The notes under the pieces were generated by a model. The model did not search any database. It saw only the letters and a list, made by a program, of their open reading frames with translations, and was not told the DNA's origin. From JAHEIJ01 sp040235565 (GTDB lineage Bacteria; Pseudomonadota; Gammaproteobacteria; UBA6429; Thiohalophilaceae), in the NCBI GenBank assembly GCA_040235565.1, contig JBECLA010000044.1:1-62829 (forward strand): 62,829 nt of DNA. Direction: 5' to 3'. Below are positions 32,282-41,969 of the stretch, one piece after another (the first letter of the stretch is position 1; the number at the start of each line of letters is the position of its first letter). The translations under genes were made by a program, and so were the position numbers.

Positions 32282-33477
32282 GTATCGCCGGTATAACTAT
32301 TCTTGGCTCCACCGGTTCGATTGGTTTGAATACGCTGGATGTGATCTCGCGTCACCGTGACCGTTTCAAGGTTGTGGCCTTGAGTGCCAATCATCAGGTT
32401 GAACGACTGTTTAGCCAATGTCAGCAATACTGCCCGGCCTATGCTGTCATGGCAGATGATGTTGCGGCTGCGCAACTCGCGGAACGCATCAGGAATACTG
32501 ATCTGCCTACTGAAGTGCTGGCCGGTGTTGAGGGGCTCGTCAAGGTTTGTCAGTTGGATGAAACCGAGCAGGTTATGGCGGCCATTGTCGGGGCGGCCGG
32601 CTTACTGCCGACATTGGCGGCAGCGAAGGCAGGCAAACGCGTGTTACTGGCAAACAAGGAAGCGCTGGTGATGTCCGGTCACCTGTTTATGGACGCAGTA
32701 AAAAAATACCAGGCGGAATTGTTACCTATCGATAGTGAACATAATGCGATTTTTCAATGTATGCCCTCCCGCTACGATAGTGGTCTTGAAGCAGTGGGTG
32801 TCAGTCGTATTTTATTAACCGGCTCGGGGGGACCTTTTCGTACCACCGCGTTGGAGCAGCTTGCCACCGTTACACCAGATCAGGCTTGTGCCCATCCGAA
32901 TTGGGATATGGGTCGCAAGATTTCAGTAGATTCCGCCACCATGATGAACAAGGGATTGGAGTTGATCGAAGCGTGCTGGCTATTCAATACCACCCCGGAT
33001 CACGTTGAAATCATGCTGCATCCACAAAGTGTGATCCATTCCATGGTGGAATATGTCGACGGTTCGGTGCTGGCGCAACTTGGACAACCGGATATGCGTA
33101 CCCCGATTGCGCATGCCATGGGCTGGCCAAAGCGGATCGATTCCGGAGTGGAACGTTTGAACCTGATCGATGTCGCACGTTTAGAATTCGAAAAACCGGA
33201 TTTGCAGCGGTTTCCCTGCTTGCGACTGGCAGAACAGGCTGCACGTGCGGGAGGGACAACGCCGGCGGTTCTGAATGCCGCCAATGAAGTGGCGGTGGCG
33301 GAATTCTTGAATCATAAAATACGATTTACCGAGATTGCGAAATTGGTCGAGCATGTGATGACACAACTACCCACAAAAGCTGCTAATGATCTGAACACTA
33401 TACTGGATGCAGATCTTGAGGCACGGACTCAGGCACAACAATGGATTGAACGACAACAGCACAAGGTGAAAGCATGA
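32278..33477 (+). CDS. dxr: 1-deoxy-D-xylulose 5-phosphate reductoisomerase
   Basis: This 399-residue MEP-pathway enzyme starts ITILGSTGSIGLNTLDVI (NADPH-binding). It carries LLANKEALVMSG and LPIDSEHNAIFQCMP with the metal-binding Asp and Glu, then TGSGGPFR. It converts DXP to MEP. The start overlaps cdsA and the stop overlaps rseP, both as ATGA. Confidence 0.98.
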   Translation: MSIAGITILGSTGSIGLNTLDVISRHRDRFKVVALSANHQVERLFSQCQQYCPAYAVMADDVAAAQLAERIRNTDLPTEVLAGVEGLVKVCQLDETEQVMAAIVGAAGLLPTLAAAKAGKRVLLANKEALVMSGHLFMDAVKKYQAELLPIDSEHNAIFQCMPSRYDSGLEAVGVSRILLTGSGGPFRTTALEQLATVTPDQACAHPNWDMGRKISVDSATMMNKGLELIEACWLFNTTPDHVEIMLHPQSVIHSMVEYVDGSVLAQLGQPDMRTPIAHAMGWPKRIDSGVERLNLIDVARLEFEKPDLQRFPCLRLAEQAARAGGTTPAVLNAANEVAVAEFLNHKIRFTEIAKLVEHVMTQLPTKAANDLNTILDADLEARTQAQQWIERQQHKVKA

Positions 33478-34838
33478 CGGAAGTGCTTTTCAGTATCCTG
33501 GCATTTTTAGTCGCGATCAGTGTGTTGATCGCAATTCATGAATTCGGCCATTTCTGGGTGGCAAAAAAGCTCGGTGTGAAGGTGCTGCGTTACTCCATCG
33601 GTTTCGGCAAGCCTATCTGGAAAAAAACAGCCGGTGCTGATCAGACCGAATATGTAATCGCCAGTTTACCGCTGGGTGGTTATGTCAAGATGCTGGACGA
33701 ACGGGAGGGTTCGGTCAGCGAAGAGGAAAAACATCGCGCTTTTAACCGACAGTCCGTAGGTAAACGTTTTGCTATTGTGTTTGCCGGTCCGGCTTTCAAT
33801 TTTCTGTTTGCGATCCTTGCCTACTGGTTCATGTTTGTTATTGGCGTTACCGGCATCAAGCCGGTGATTGGTGAAATCGAGCCGAATACACCGGCGGCGC
33901 TTGCCGGCCTGACACCTGGCCAGGAAATTGTGGCGATTAATGGCAAGCCAACCCCCATCTGGGATGTAGCGATTCAGACTATTATCCCTGCACTGGTGGA
34001 TCGTGAGGCGCTTGAAATTGAAGCAAAAGGACAAGATGGCTATCCGCAGACTATGACACTGGATTTGAGCAATACGGATAGTGACCTTGAGCCTGGTGAA
34101 TTATTTGTGGAGCTTGGTTTGAAACCCTGGCGGCCGATGATTAAACCGATAGTCGGCACTGTTGTTGAAGCTTCACCAGCACAACAAGCCGGTTTACAAA
34201 CGGGCGATATCATCCTGGCAATTGATGGTCAACTGATCGATGACTGGAGCAAACTGGTTGAGTATGTATCGGCCCGACCTGATACGGAATTGAGACTGGA
34301 AATACAGCGTGGGGAAGCTAAACAGAATATAATATTACATACCGCCAGCTTGACGGTTAAAGGCAAGACCGTCGGTCGTATGGGGATTGGACCGAAAGAA
34401 GCAGGTCAATATCCCGATGAGATGAAAATTCTGTATCGCTACTCCTTTTTTGAATCCATCGGTCAGTCACTGGGACAAACCTGGAATAACACGCTGTTAA
34501 CTCTGAAGATGATTGGCAAGATCCTGGTGGGTGATGTCTCGGTAAAGAATCTCAGTGGGCCAATTAATATTGCGGTATATGCGGGCTATTCCGCCAGTGC
34601 GGGGCTGGCACGCTTCATGGACTTCCTGGCCATTGTCAGTATCAGTCTGGGTGTCTTGAACCTGTTACCGATTCCGATATTGGATGGGGGACACCTGATG
34701 TATTACGGTGTGGAAATGGTCAGAGGTAAACCGGTTTCGGAAGCCACCATGGAAATGGGGCAACGCATTGGTATTCTGCTTCTCATAATGCTTATGAGTG
34801 TGGCTTTTTATAATGATATTATTCGCTTGTTAAATTAA
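33474..34838 (+). CDS. rseP: Site-2 zinc metalloprotease RseP
   Basis: This 454-residue protein has HEFGH in its first transmembrane helix (about residues 22-26) and the partner motif PIPILDGGH near 400. Two PDZ domains lie between (GEIEPNTPAALAGLTPGQ; VVEASPAQQAGLQTGD). It cleaves anti-sigma-E RseA inside the inner membrane during the envelope stress response. It sits directly ahead of bamA. Confidence 0.97.
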   Translation: MTEVLFSILAFLVAISVLIAIHEFGHFWVAKKLGVKVLRYSIGFGKPIWKKTAGADQTEYVIASLPLGGYVKMLDEREGSVSEEEKHRAFNRQSVGKRFAIVFAGPAFNFLFAILAYWFMFVIGVTGIKPVIGEIEPNTPAALAGLTPGQEIVAINGKPTPIWDVAIQTIIPALVDREALEIEAKGQDGYPQTMTLDLSNTDSDLEPGELFVELGLKPWRPMIKPIVGTVVEASPAQQAGLQTGDIILAIDGQLIDDWSKLVEYVSARPDTELRLEIQRGEAKQNIILHTASLTVKGKTVGRMGIGPKEAGQYPDEMKILYRYSFFESIGQSLGQTWNNTLLTLKMIGKILVGDVSVKNLSGPINIAVYAGYSASAGLARFMDFLAIVSISLGVLNLLPIPILDGGHLMYYGVEMVRGKPVSEATMEMGQRIGILLLIMLMSVAFYNDIIRLLN

Positions 34839-34862
34839 TAATAATTAATGAATTGCTGGTTG

Positions 34863-37145
34863 ATGAAAAAATTTCTCGGTGTGACTCTCCTGGCGGCTGC
34901 GGCAAGTGTGCCCGCTTACGGATTTGAGCCTTTTATAGTCAAAGATATCCGGCTGGAAGGATTACAACGCATCTCGGTTGGTGCGGTATTTAATTATTTG
35001 CCTGTCAAGGTAGGGGACGAAATTACTGATGAGTTGAGTTCCCAGGCCATTCGATCTCTCTATAAAACCGGATTCTTCAAGGATGTCAGGCTGGAGCAGG
35101 ATGGTGAGGTGCTGGTGGTGTTTGTGGCTGAACGCCCCGCGATTGCCGATGTTGTGATAAACGGTAATAGCGAAATACCAACGGAACAACTGGAAGATTC
35201 GCTCAAGCAAATTGGGCTGACGCGAGGCAAAGTCCTGGATCGCTCATTACTCGACAAGATTGAGCAGGAACTGGAGCGTCAATACTATAGTCTCGGCAAG
35301 TATGGCGTAAAAATTGATACGGAAACTTCGCCGCTTGAAAGAAACCGGGTCAAGGTAAGTATTAATATCGCTGAAGGCGAAGATGCTGAAGTCTATGCGG
35401 TCAATATTGTTGGTAATGAAATATACAGTGATGAATTGTTGCTGAATCGTACTGAGCTCGGCAGTCTTTCGTTTTTTGGCGGCAGGAAACAGTATTCGAA
35501 ACAAATCTTGTCGGCTGATCTTGAAACAATAAAATCCTATTACCTGGATCGCGGCTATATCAACTTTAATATCGATTCGACCCAGGTATCACTTACCCCG
35601 GACAAGCAGGATGTGTATGTCACTATCAACCTGACTGAAGGGGAGCAATATACGGTACGTAATGTAAAACTGGCAGGCGATTTTATCGTGCCGGAAAAAG
35701 AACTGCTGGACATGATCAGCCTTAAGGAAGGGGATGTATTTTCCCGCAAGGAAGCTGTTGAAAGTACAAAACGTATCAGTGACCGCTTGTCTGATGATGG
35801 TTATGCCTTTGCCAATGTCAACATCGTGCCGGATATTGATAAAGATTCGCGTACCGTCGGCATCACCATGTTCGTTGATCCCGGCAAGCGGGTCTACGTG
35901 AGAAGAATCAACATCAGTGGCAACAGTAAAACCAAGGACGAAGTGATCCGACGTGAGTTTCGTCAGTTCGAAGGTGACTGGATGTCAACCAAACAGGTGT
36001 CGCAGTCCCGTACGCGTCTGGACCGTCTCGGTTATTTTGAAGAGGTCAGCGTGGAAACGCCTGCGGTGCCTGGCACCAGTGATCAGGTTGACGTTAATTT
36101 CGCTGTCAAGGAACAACCGACCGGTAATCTGTCTGCGGGGATCGGGTATTCCGATACCCAGGGGATTTTGCTCAATCTGGGGATCAGTCAGGAAAACTTT
36201 CTGGGTACCGGCAAGCGGGTGGCGCTGAACGTTGATAACAGCCAGGTGACCCAGAATTACAGCTTCAGCTACACCAATCCTTACCATACCATTGATGGCA
36301 TCAGTCGTGGTTTCCGGGTCTACTACCGTACAGTGGATGCGCTGGAAGCGAACATTTCCAACTACACCACCAACAGCTACGGTTTGAGTGTGAATTACGG
36401 TTTCCCACTGGGTGAAACCACCACCGCCCGTTTGTCGCTCGGCTTTGAAAATACCGAGCTGTTACTGGCGGATGAAACGCTGGGGATATCTCAGGATATT
36501 GTTGATTTTGTTCAGGAAAATGGTAATGTTTATGACGATTTTCCGCTCGACGCTTCCTGGGTCCGTGATACCCGCAACCGGCGGCTGCTGGCAAACCGCG
36601 GGTCATTGACCACTGTGGGCACGGAAGTCACAATACCCGGCAGTGATCTGGAATATTACAAGTTAAATATCAGGCACTTACAGTATTTCCCCCTTGGCAA
36701 GGTGACCGCTTTGTCCCTCAACGGCCGTTTGGGTTACGGGGATGGCTACGGTGACACGAGCCGATTGCCACCGTTCAAGAACTATTTTGCCGGTGGCAGC
36801 CGGACGGTGCGTGGTTATGACAGTAACAGTCTGGGGCCACGGGATCCGGTTACCGGCGATCCCATCGGTGGTGATAGAATGGTAATTGGTAACATTGAAT
36901 TGATATTGCCGAATCCGCTCGAAACCGAAGAAGGCTCAGGCTCCACCCGCATCACGGCGTTTGTTGATGTCGGTAACGTGTTCCGGGAGACGGTTGAATG
37001 GAGCGAGCTGCGCGCTTCTACCGGTCTGGCGTTGTTATGGTTAAGCCCGGTAGGTGCCTTAACATTCAGTTATGCCATACCGATTAATGACGAAGAGGGT
37101 GATGAGTTGCAGGCATTCCAGTTTACGCTTGGCTCCGCGTTCTAG
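34863..37145 (+). CDS. bamA: Outer membrane protein assembly factor BamA
   Basis: The ATG at 34863 gives a standard signal peptide (KKFLGVTLLAAAASVPAYG), so it is preferred to the in-frame ATG at 34848. About 760 residues follow the Omp85 pattern: five POTRA domains (~25-420) and a C-terminal 16-strand barrel that contains GGSRTVRGYDSNSLGPRDP, with the VRGY tip motif. It inserts beta-barrel proteins in the outer membrane. skp follows 6 bp after its stop. Confidence 0.97.
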   Translation: MKKFLGVTLLAAAASVPAYGFEPFIVKDIRLEGLQRISVGAVFNYLPVKVGDEITDELSSQAIRSLYKTGFFKDVRLEQDGEVLVVFVAERPAIADVVINGNSEIPTEQLEDSLKQIGLTRGKVLDRSLLDKIEQELERQYYSLGKYGVKIDTETSPLERNRVKVSINIAEGEDAEVYAVNIVGNEIYSDELLLNRTELGSLSFFGGRKQYSKQILSADLETIKSYYLDRGYINFNIDSTQVSLTPDKQDVYVTINLTEGEQYTVRNVKLAGDFIVPEKELLDMISLKEGDVFSRKEAVESTKRISDRLSDDGYAFANVNIVPDIDKDSRTVGITMFVDPGKRVYVRRINISGNSKTKDEVIRREFRQFEGDWMSTKQVSQSRTRLDRLGYFEEVSVETPAVPGTSDQVDVNFAVKEQPTGNLSAGIGYSDTQGILLNLGISQENFLGTGKRVALNVDNSQVTQNYSFSYTNPYHTIDGISRGFRVYYRTVDALEANISNYTTNSYGLSVNYGFPLGETTTARLSLGFENTELLLADETLGISQDIVDFVQENGNVYDDFPLDASWVRDTRNRRLLANRGSLTTVGTEVTIPGSDLEYYKLNIRHLQYFPLGKVTALSLNGRLGYGDGYGDTSRLPPFKNYFAGGSRTVRGYDSNSLGPRDPVTGDPIGGDRMVIGNIELILPNPLETEEGSGSTRITAFVDVGNVFRETVEWSELRASTGLALLWLSPVGALTFSYAIPINDEEGDELQAFQFTLGSAF

Positions 37146-37151
37146 TTCAAG

Positions 37152-37700
37152 GTGAAGATATTGAATACTACATTACGTTTTATAATTTTGGCGCTGTGTT
37201 TGGCAGGTCCCAGTCCGTTTCTTTATGCGCAGGATGTGCGACTTGGCTTTGTCAATACGGCCCAGATTATGAATGAGGCACCCCAGGCTGATGCGGCGAG
37301 AGACCGGCTCAAGAACGAATTCAAATCACGCGATGAGAAAATTGTTGCCTTGCAAAATGAACTGAAAGCACTGGAAGAGGAAATGTATAAAAACAGTGCG
37401 ATCATGAATGACAATGTGCGCAGCAAAAACGAGCATAAAGTTATTTCTTTGAAGCGGGACATCAAACGCGCCAAGCAAGAATTTAATGAGGACCTGAACA
37501 TTCGGCGTAATGAAGAACTTACAAAACTGCAGAAGCAGGTCTATGACACGATTGTTGCTGTCGCGAAGGAGAAAAATTACGATGTCATCCTGGGAGACAG
37601 CGTATTATTTGCCAGTAAGCGAGTTGATTTGACAGGCTTTGTGATTCAGAAACTGAAACAAGAATTTGATCAAACTGCTGCAACCAACGTTCAGCCATAA
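37152..37700 (+). CDS. skp: Periplasmic chaperone Skp/OmpH
   Basis: The gene starts at GTG (37152) and gives 182 residues. A signal peptide ends near FLYAQ. The mature part is a long charged coiled coil (residues ~45-130), as in the tentacles of the Skp trimer. VRLGFVNTAQIMNEAPQ matches the family's beta start. It keeps outer-membrane proteins soluble on the way to BamA. Confidence 0.93.
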   Translation: MKILNTTLRFIILALCLAGPSPFLYAQDVRLGFVNTAQIMNEAPQADAARDRLKNEFKSRDEKIVALQNELKALEEEMYKNSAIMNDNVRSKNEHKVISLKRDIKRAKQEFNEDLNIRRNEELTKLQKQVYDTIVAVAKEKNYDVILGDSVLFASKRVDLTGFVIQKLKQEFDQTAATNVQP

Positions 37701-37718
37701 AAATTCCGGTAACGCGAA

Positions 37719-38753
37719 GTGAACTATACCATCAAGGATCTGGCTGATGCGATCGGTGGGACTGTGGATGGTGATGCTTCAATTGAAATATCCGGTATCA
37801 ATACTCCCGCCGAGGCAAACGCAGGTCAAATTACCTTTCTGTCTGATTCGCGCTACAAAAAAGAACTGAGTAATACCGCCGCGTCAGCAGTGATTTTGCG
37901 GCAAGAAGATCGTGACGCCTGTCCGGTTACTGCACTGCTTGTTGCCAATCCTTATGCGGCTTATGCCAAGGTCGCTAATCTTCTTTATCCGTCTAAAAAA
38001 GAAAAAACCGGCACACATTCAAGTGCGGTAGTGGGTGAAGAGTGTGACATCGCGGCTGATGTCTGGATCGGACCCCATTGTTATGTCGGTAATAATGTCC
38101 ATATTGCAGCGGGCTGCCAGGTTGGGCCGGGTTGTCTGATCGAAGATAACGTAAGAATTGGTAGCGAAACCGTATTATTGGGCAACGTTACTGTCATGCA
38201 TGATTGCGATTTAGGTGAACGGGTGTTGATTCATCCCGGAGCGGTGATCGGAAGCGACGGTTTCGGCCAGGCCAATGATAACGGTCGCTGGCTCAAGATC
38301 CCTCAGGTCGGCCGGGTATTGGTTGGTGATGATGTAGAAATCGGGGCCAATACAACGATCGATCGTGGGTCCATCGGAGACACGATCATAGAAGAAGGCG
38401 TCAAGCTGGATAATCTGGTTCATATTGCGCATAACGTGCGTGTCGGGGCTCATACCGTGATGGCGGCGGGAACGGGCATTGCCGGTAGTACCGTGATTGG
38501 CAGGAATTGCATGATTGGCGGATCGGTGGGGATTTCCGGTCATCTGATAATCGCGGATAATGTTACACTAACCGGCAGAACGACGGTGCTGCAATCGATT
38601 AAAGAACCAGGTGTCTATTCATCAGGGACGCCGGCAGAACCTAACCGGCAGTGGCATAAAAATTACAGCCGCTTTAAACAACTTGATGAAATCGCAAAAC
38701 GGATTAAAACACTCGAAAAACTGGCAGCCACCCAAGAAGAGAAGGAACACTGA
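37719..38753 (+). CDS. lpxD: UDP-3-O-(3-hydroxyacyl)glucosamine N-acyltransferase
   Basis: The start is GTG (37719), giving 344 residues. The N-terminal uridine-binding part shows ITFLSDSRYKKELSNT. A hexapeptide beta-helix follows with DNLVHIAHNVRVG (catalytic His) and IGGSVGISGHL, and a C-terminal helix rich in Lys and Glu. It adds the N-linked acyl chain at position 2 in lipid A synthesis. It lies between skp and fabZ. Confidence 0.97.
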   Translation: MNYTIKDLADAIGGTVDGDASIEISGINTPAEANAGQITFLSDSRYKKELSNTAASAVILRQEDRDACPVTALLVANPYAAYAKVANLLYPSKKEKTGTHSSAVVGEECDIAADVWIGPHCYVGNNVHIAAGCQVGPGCLIEDNVRIGSETVLLGNVTVMHDCDLGERVLIHPGAVIGSDGFGQANDNGRWLKIPQVGRVLVGDDVEIGANTTIDRGSIGDTIIEEGVKLDNLVHIAHNVRVGAHTVMAAGTGIAGSTVIGRNCMIGGSVGISGHLIIADNVTLTGRTTVLQSIKEPGVYSSGTPAEPNRQWHKNYSRFKQLDEIAKRIKTLEKLAATQEEKEH

Positions 38754-38755
38754 CC

Positions 38756-39202
38756 TTGAATTCGCTTGATATCTACGACATTCTGAAACACTTGCCGCAT
38801 CGTTATCCTTTTTTGTTAATTGACAGAGTTCTGGATTATGAGCCCGGCAAATCACTGGTGGCGATAAAAAATGTGACGCATAATGAGCCTCATTTTCCAG
38901 GTCATTTTCCCAATCGACCGATTATGCCAGGCGTATTGATCCTGGAGGCCCTCGCGCAAGCCACCGGTATTCTTGCTTTCAAAACAGTGGATCGTATTCC
39001 CGATGAGAATAGTCTGTATTACTTCGTTGGCATTGATAATGCGCGTTTTAAACAACCGGTTGAACCCGGTGATCAACTGCGGCTGGAAGTGGAGTTCGTC
39101 AAGCAACTGCGCGGTATCTGGAAATTCAAAGGCCAGGCCCTGGTTGATGGCAAGGTTGTCTGTTCTGCGGATTTGATGTGTGCGGAGCGTGAGGTGGAAT
39201 GA
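38756..39202 (+). CDS. fabZ: 3-hydroxyacyl-ACP dehydratase
   Basis: This 148-residue hotdog-fold protein starts at TTG (38756), two bases after the lpxD stop; no ATG precedes the conserved LPHRYPFLLIDRV. The catalytic His and Glu are in FPGHFPNRPIMPGVLILEALAQ. It dehydrates hydroxyacyl-ACP in fatty acid synthesis and competes with lipid A enzymes for 3-hydroxyacyl-ACP. It overlaps lpxA by 4 bp. Confidence 0.96.
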   Translation: MNSLDIYDILKHLPHRYPFLLIDRVLDYEPGKSLVAIKNVTHNEPHFPGHFPNRPIMPGVLILEALAQATGILAFKTVDRIPDENSLYYFVGIDNARFKQPVEPGDQLRLEVEFVKQLRGIWKFKGQALVDGKVVCSADLMCAEREVE

Positions 39203-39972
39203 GTATCGATCCACGCGCTGTCATCGATCCCGCTGCCAGCATTGCCGATGATGTCACTATCGGTCCTTTTTCAGTTATTGGTCCTGGTGTTGAAATTGGT
39301 ACCGGAAGCCGGATTGGCCCCCATGTCGTGATCAATGGCCCGACCCGCATCGGTCGTGATAACCGTATTTTTCAGTTTGCCTCGATTGGGGAGGTCCCGC
39401 AGGACAAGAAATATCATGGTGAGGCATCACTGCTCGAGATTGGTGATCGCAACACCATTCGCGAGTTTGCCACCATTAACCGTGGTACTGAAGACGGGGG
39501 AGGGATTACCCGCCTCGGGAATGACAACTGGTTGATGGCCTATATTCACATCGCTCACGATTGTCTGATCGGTAATCACACCACCTTTGCGAATGGCGCT
39601 TCCCTTGCCGGTCATGTAACAGTTGATGATTATGCGATTCTTGGTGGTTTTACCCTGGTCCACCAGTTTTGTGCGATTGGTGAAAACGCTTTCTGTGGTA
39701 TGGGGAGCGCGATTGGCAAAGATGTGCCGCCTTATGTGATGATCAGTGGTAATCCGGCCCAGCCGTATGGCCTCAATACGGAAGGACTGAAACGCCGCGG
39801 ATTTGATAAAGATGTGATACGTCGATTGAAGGAAGCCTACAAGGTCATTTATCGATCGGGTTTCACTCTGGACGAGGCATTGAGCCGATTACAGGAACTG
39901 GCCAAAACCACAGCCGAAATTGAAACCATGATTACGTTTCTAACTCAATCCAGCCGGGGAATCCTGCGCTAA
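39199..39972 (+). CDS. lpxA: UDP-N-acetylglucosamine acyltransferase
   Basis: This 257-residue left-handed beta-helix transferase has the catalytic His at residue 120 (YIHIAHDC). In the ruler segment, GENAFCGMGSAIGKDV, Met168 takes the place of E. coli Gly173 and matches the Met of P. aeruginosa LpxA, which selects 3-hydroxy-C10 chains. It therefore may transfer a shorter acyl chain than the E. coli enzyme. It adds the first acyl chain to UDP-GlcNAc, or to UDP-GlcNAc3N if the nearby gnnAB genes work. It ends the rpsB-lpxA plus-strand run; lpxB is on the other strand. Confidence 0.97.
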   Translation: MSIDPRAVIDPAASIADDVTIGPFSVIGPGVEIGTGSRIGPHVVINGPTRIGRDNRIFQFASIGEVPQDKKYHGEASLLEIGDRNTIREFATINRGTEDGGGITRLGNDNWLMAYIHIAHDCLIGNHTTFANGASLAGHVTVDDYAILGGFTLVHQFCAIGENAFCGMGSAIGKDVPPYVMISGNPAQPYGLNTEGLKRRGFDKDVIRRLKEAYKVIYRSGFTLDEALSRLQELAKTTAEIETMITFLTQSSRGILR

Positions 39973-40016
39973 TCAGGTGATCCTGAATGGTAACCAGTAT
40001 CGTTAGAAATACACCA

Positions 40017-40780
40017 TTTCGTCATGCCGGGCCTGACCCGGTATCCAGGCATCATCCCCTATACTTTCTGGATTCCCGCCTTCGCGGGAATGACAACAAC
40101 AATATTCTGAGTGGACACCCTTTCGTCATGCCGGGCTTGATCGGGCATCCAGGCATTATCCGTTTTCGTCATGCCGGGCCTGACCCGGCATCCAGGCCTC
40201 ATCCCCTATACTTTCTGGATTCCCGCCTTCGCGGGAATGACAACAAGAATATTCTGAGTGGACACCCTTTCGTTATGCCGGGCTTGACCCGGCATCCAGG
40301 CCTTATATCCTCTCTCTCTGGATTCCCACCTCCGCGGGAATGACAACAACAATATTCTGAGTGGACACCCTTTCGTCATGCCGGGCCTGACCCGGCATCC
40401 AGCCCTTATACCCTATCTTTCTGGATTCCCATCACCGCGGGAATGACAACAACAATACTTTGAGTGACTGCCCTTTCGTCATGCCGGGCCTGACCCGGCA
40501 TCCAGCCCTTATACCCTCTCTCTGGATTCCCGCCTCCGCGGGAATGACAACAACAATATTCTGAGTGGACACCCTTTCGTCATGCCGGGCCTGACCCGGC
40601 ATCCAGGCCTTATCCCCTCTCTTTCTGGATCCCTGCCTCCGCGGGAATGACAACAACAATATTCTGAGTCGACACCCTTTCGTCATGCCGGGCCTGACCC
40701 GGCATCCAGGCATTACCCCCTATACTTTCTGGATTCTCGCCTTCGCGGGAATGACAACAAGAATATTTTGAGTGACTACC
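40017..40780. repeat. Tandem array of ~103-bp palindromic repeats (seven full copies and one half copy)
   Basis: Copies start with TTTCGT(C/T)ATGCCGGGC at 40017, 40121, 40164, 40268, 40371, 40474, 40575 and 40678, with steps of 101-104 bp. The copy at 40121 is only 43 bp long and holds just the first palindrome. Each full unit contains ATGCCGGG/CCCGGCAT and, about 45 bp later, ATTCCCGC/GCGGGAAT (some copies changed on the left arm), then GACAACAACAATATTCTGAGT. The two open frames across it (39987-40343 plus, 40432-40713 minus) are translated repeats and not genes. It fills the gap between convergent lpxA and lpxB. Confidence 0.95.
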
Positions 40781-40796
40781 ATTCAGGAACAGCTAT

Positions 40797-41960
40797 TCAG
40801 GCGTTGTTCGCAGCGCGCGTTTCATTATCGGCGAGCATTTCCAGTGTCAGGTCAACAATATCACCCTGTTGCGGTGGTTGACTCAATAGTTGCTGTACCT
40901 TTGATAGCTTCTCCCGGATTCCGTCGCGATAGGTTGCATCAAAAAGCATGCGTTCAATTTCCATGACGATTTTGTCAGGTGTGGCATCGCGTTGGATCAG
41001 TTCCGGTACCAGACGTTCATTGGCCACAATATTACACAGGCCGATATAGTCCAGTTTGAACATGCTTTTCACGATCTGAAAGCTTAACCAGGCAAGCTTG
41101 TTGATGATAACCATGGGCTTGCCGAGGAGGGCGATCTCCAGCGTAACGGTGCCGGAAACGGTAATTATGGCGTCGCAGGCTTCCATCACATCATAACTGC
41201 GTTCCACAATCAGCTTGATTCCGAGTTCCTGATAATCTACCAGATAGGTATTGATGTCCTCGGTCTTCAAGGTGGAGGCAATCGGCAACAGGAACTGCAG
41301 GTCAGGATGTTTCTTTTTAAGCTGCTTCGCGGCGCTGAGGATGATCGGCAACAGGCGCCGGATTTCGCTTTGGCGACTGCCGGGAAACAGACCGACGGTT
41401 TGCTTTGCCGGGTCCAGCCCGAATTGCTTTAACAAGGTTTCTCTGTCAGCGCTGGCGAACACTTCCTCGCTTAAGGGATGACCGACATAACGCACCGGCA
41501 CGTGATGTTTCTGGTAAAAGCTTTCTTCAAACGGAAACACCACCGCCATCATGTCCACCCGTTCGCGAATGGTTTTGACCCGGCCTTCGCGCCAGGCCCA
41601 TACCTGGGGACTGATATAATAGAGGACCTTGATACCCAGTTCTTTTGCCGTTTGCGCCAGGCGTAAATTGAAATCCGGGTAATCGGTGAGGATCAGCAGA
41701 TCGGGCGGATTCGTGCGCAATAATTCACGCATGCGGTTCAGTGCGCCGAAGATGACCTTGCGATGCGCCAGGACTTCGATCAGGCCGACCACTGCCAGCT
41801 CGGCCGAGTCAATGAGTACGTCGACACCGGCCTTGCGCATCTCGCTACCGCCAATGCCAAAAAACTGCACATCTGCACGTTTCGCCAGTACGCCCGCCGC
41901 CAGTTTGGCGGCATGCAAATCGCCGGACGCTTCACCGGCGATAAGCATCACCCGTTTCAT
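40797..41960 (-). CDS. lpxB: Lipid A disaccharide synthase
   Basis: This 387-residue GT19 glycosyltransferase starts RVMLIAGEASGDLHAAKL and has FFGIGGSEMRKAG, YYISPQVWAWREGR, PVRYVGHPLSEEV, LFPGSRQSEI and TVSGTVTLEIALLGKPMV. It joins 2,3-diacyl-GlcN-1-phosphate and its UDP form. It is the third gene of gnnA-gnnB-lpxB on the minus strand, 9 bp after gnnB, and is convergent to lpxA rather than following it, as it does in E. coli. Confidence 0.97.
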   Translation of the reverse strand: MKRVMLIAGEASGDLHAAKLAAGVLAKRADVQFFGIGGSEMRKAGVDVLIDSAELAVVGLIEVLAHRKVIFGALNRMRELLRTNPPDLLILTDYPDFNLRLAQTAKELGIKVLYYISPQVWAWREGRVKTIRERVDMMAVVFPFEESFYQKHHVPVRYVGHPLSEEVFASADRETLLKQFGLDPAKQTVGLFPGSRQSEIRRLLPIILSAAKQLKKKHPDLQFLLPIASTLKTEDINTYLVDYQELGIKLIVERSYDVMEACDAIITVSGTVTLEIALLGKPMVIINKLAWLSFQIVKSMFKLDYIGLCNIVANERLVPELIQRDATPDKIVMEIERMLFDATYRDGIREKLSKVQQLLSQPPQQGDIVDLTLEMLADNETRAANNA

Positions 41961-41969
41961 ATGTATGCC

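Noticed and set aside
39987..40713. Two open frames (plus 39987-40343, minus 40432-40713) with repeated peptide segments
   Set aside because: They are translations of the 103-bp repeat array; the repeated peptides follow the DNA repeat and there is no ribosome site or known family.
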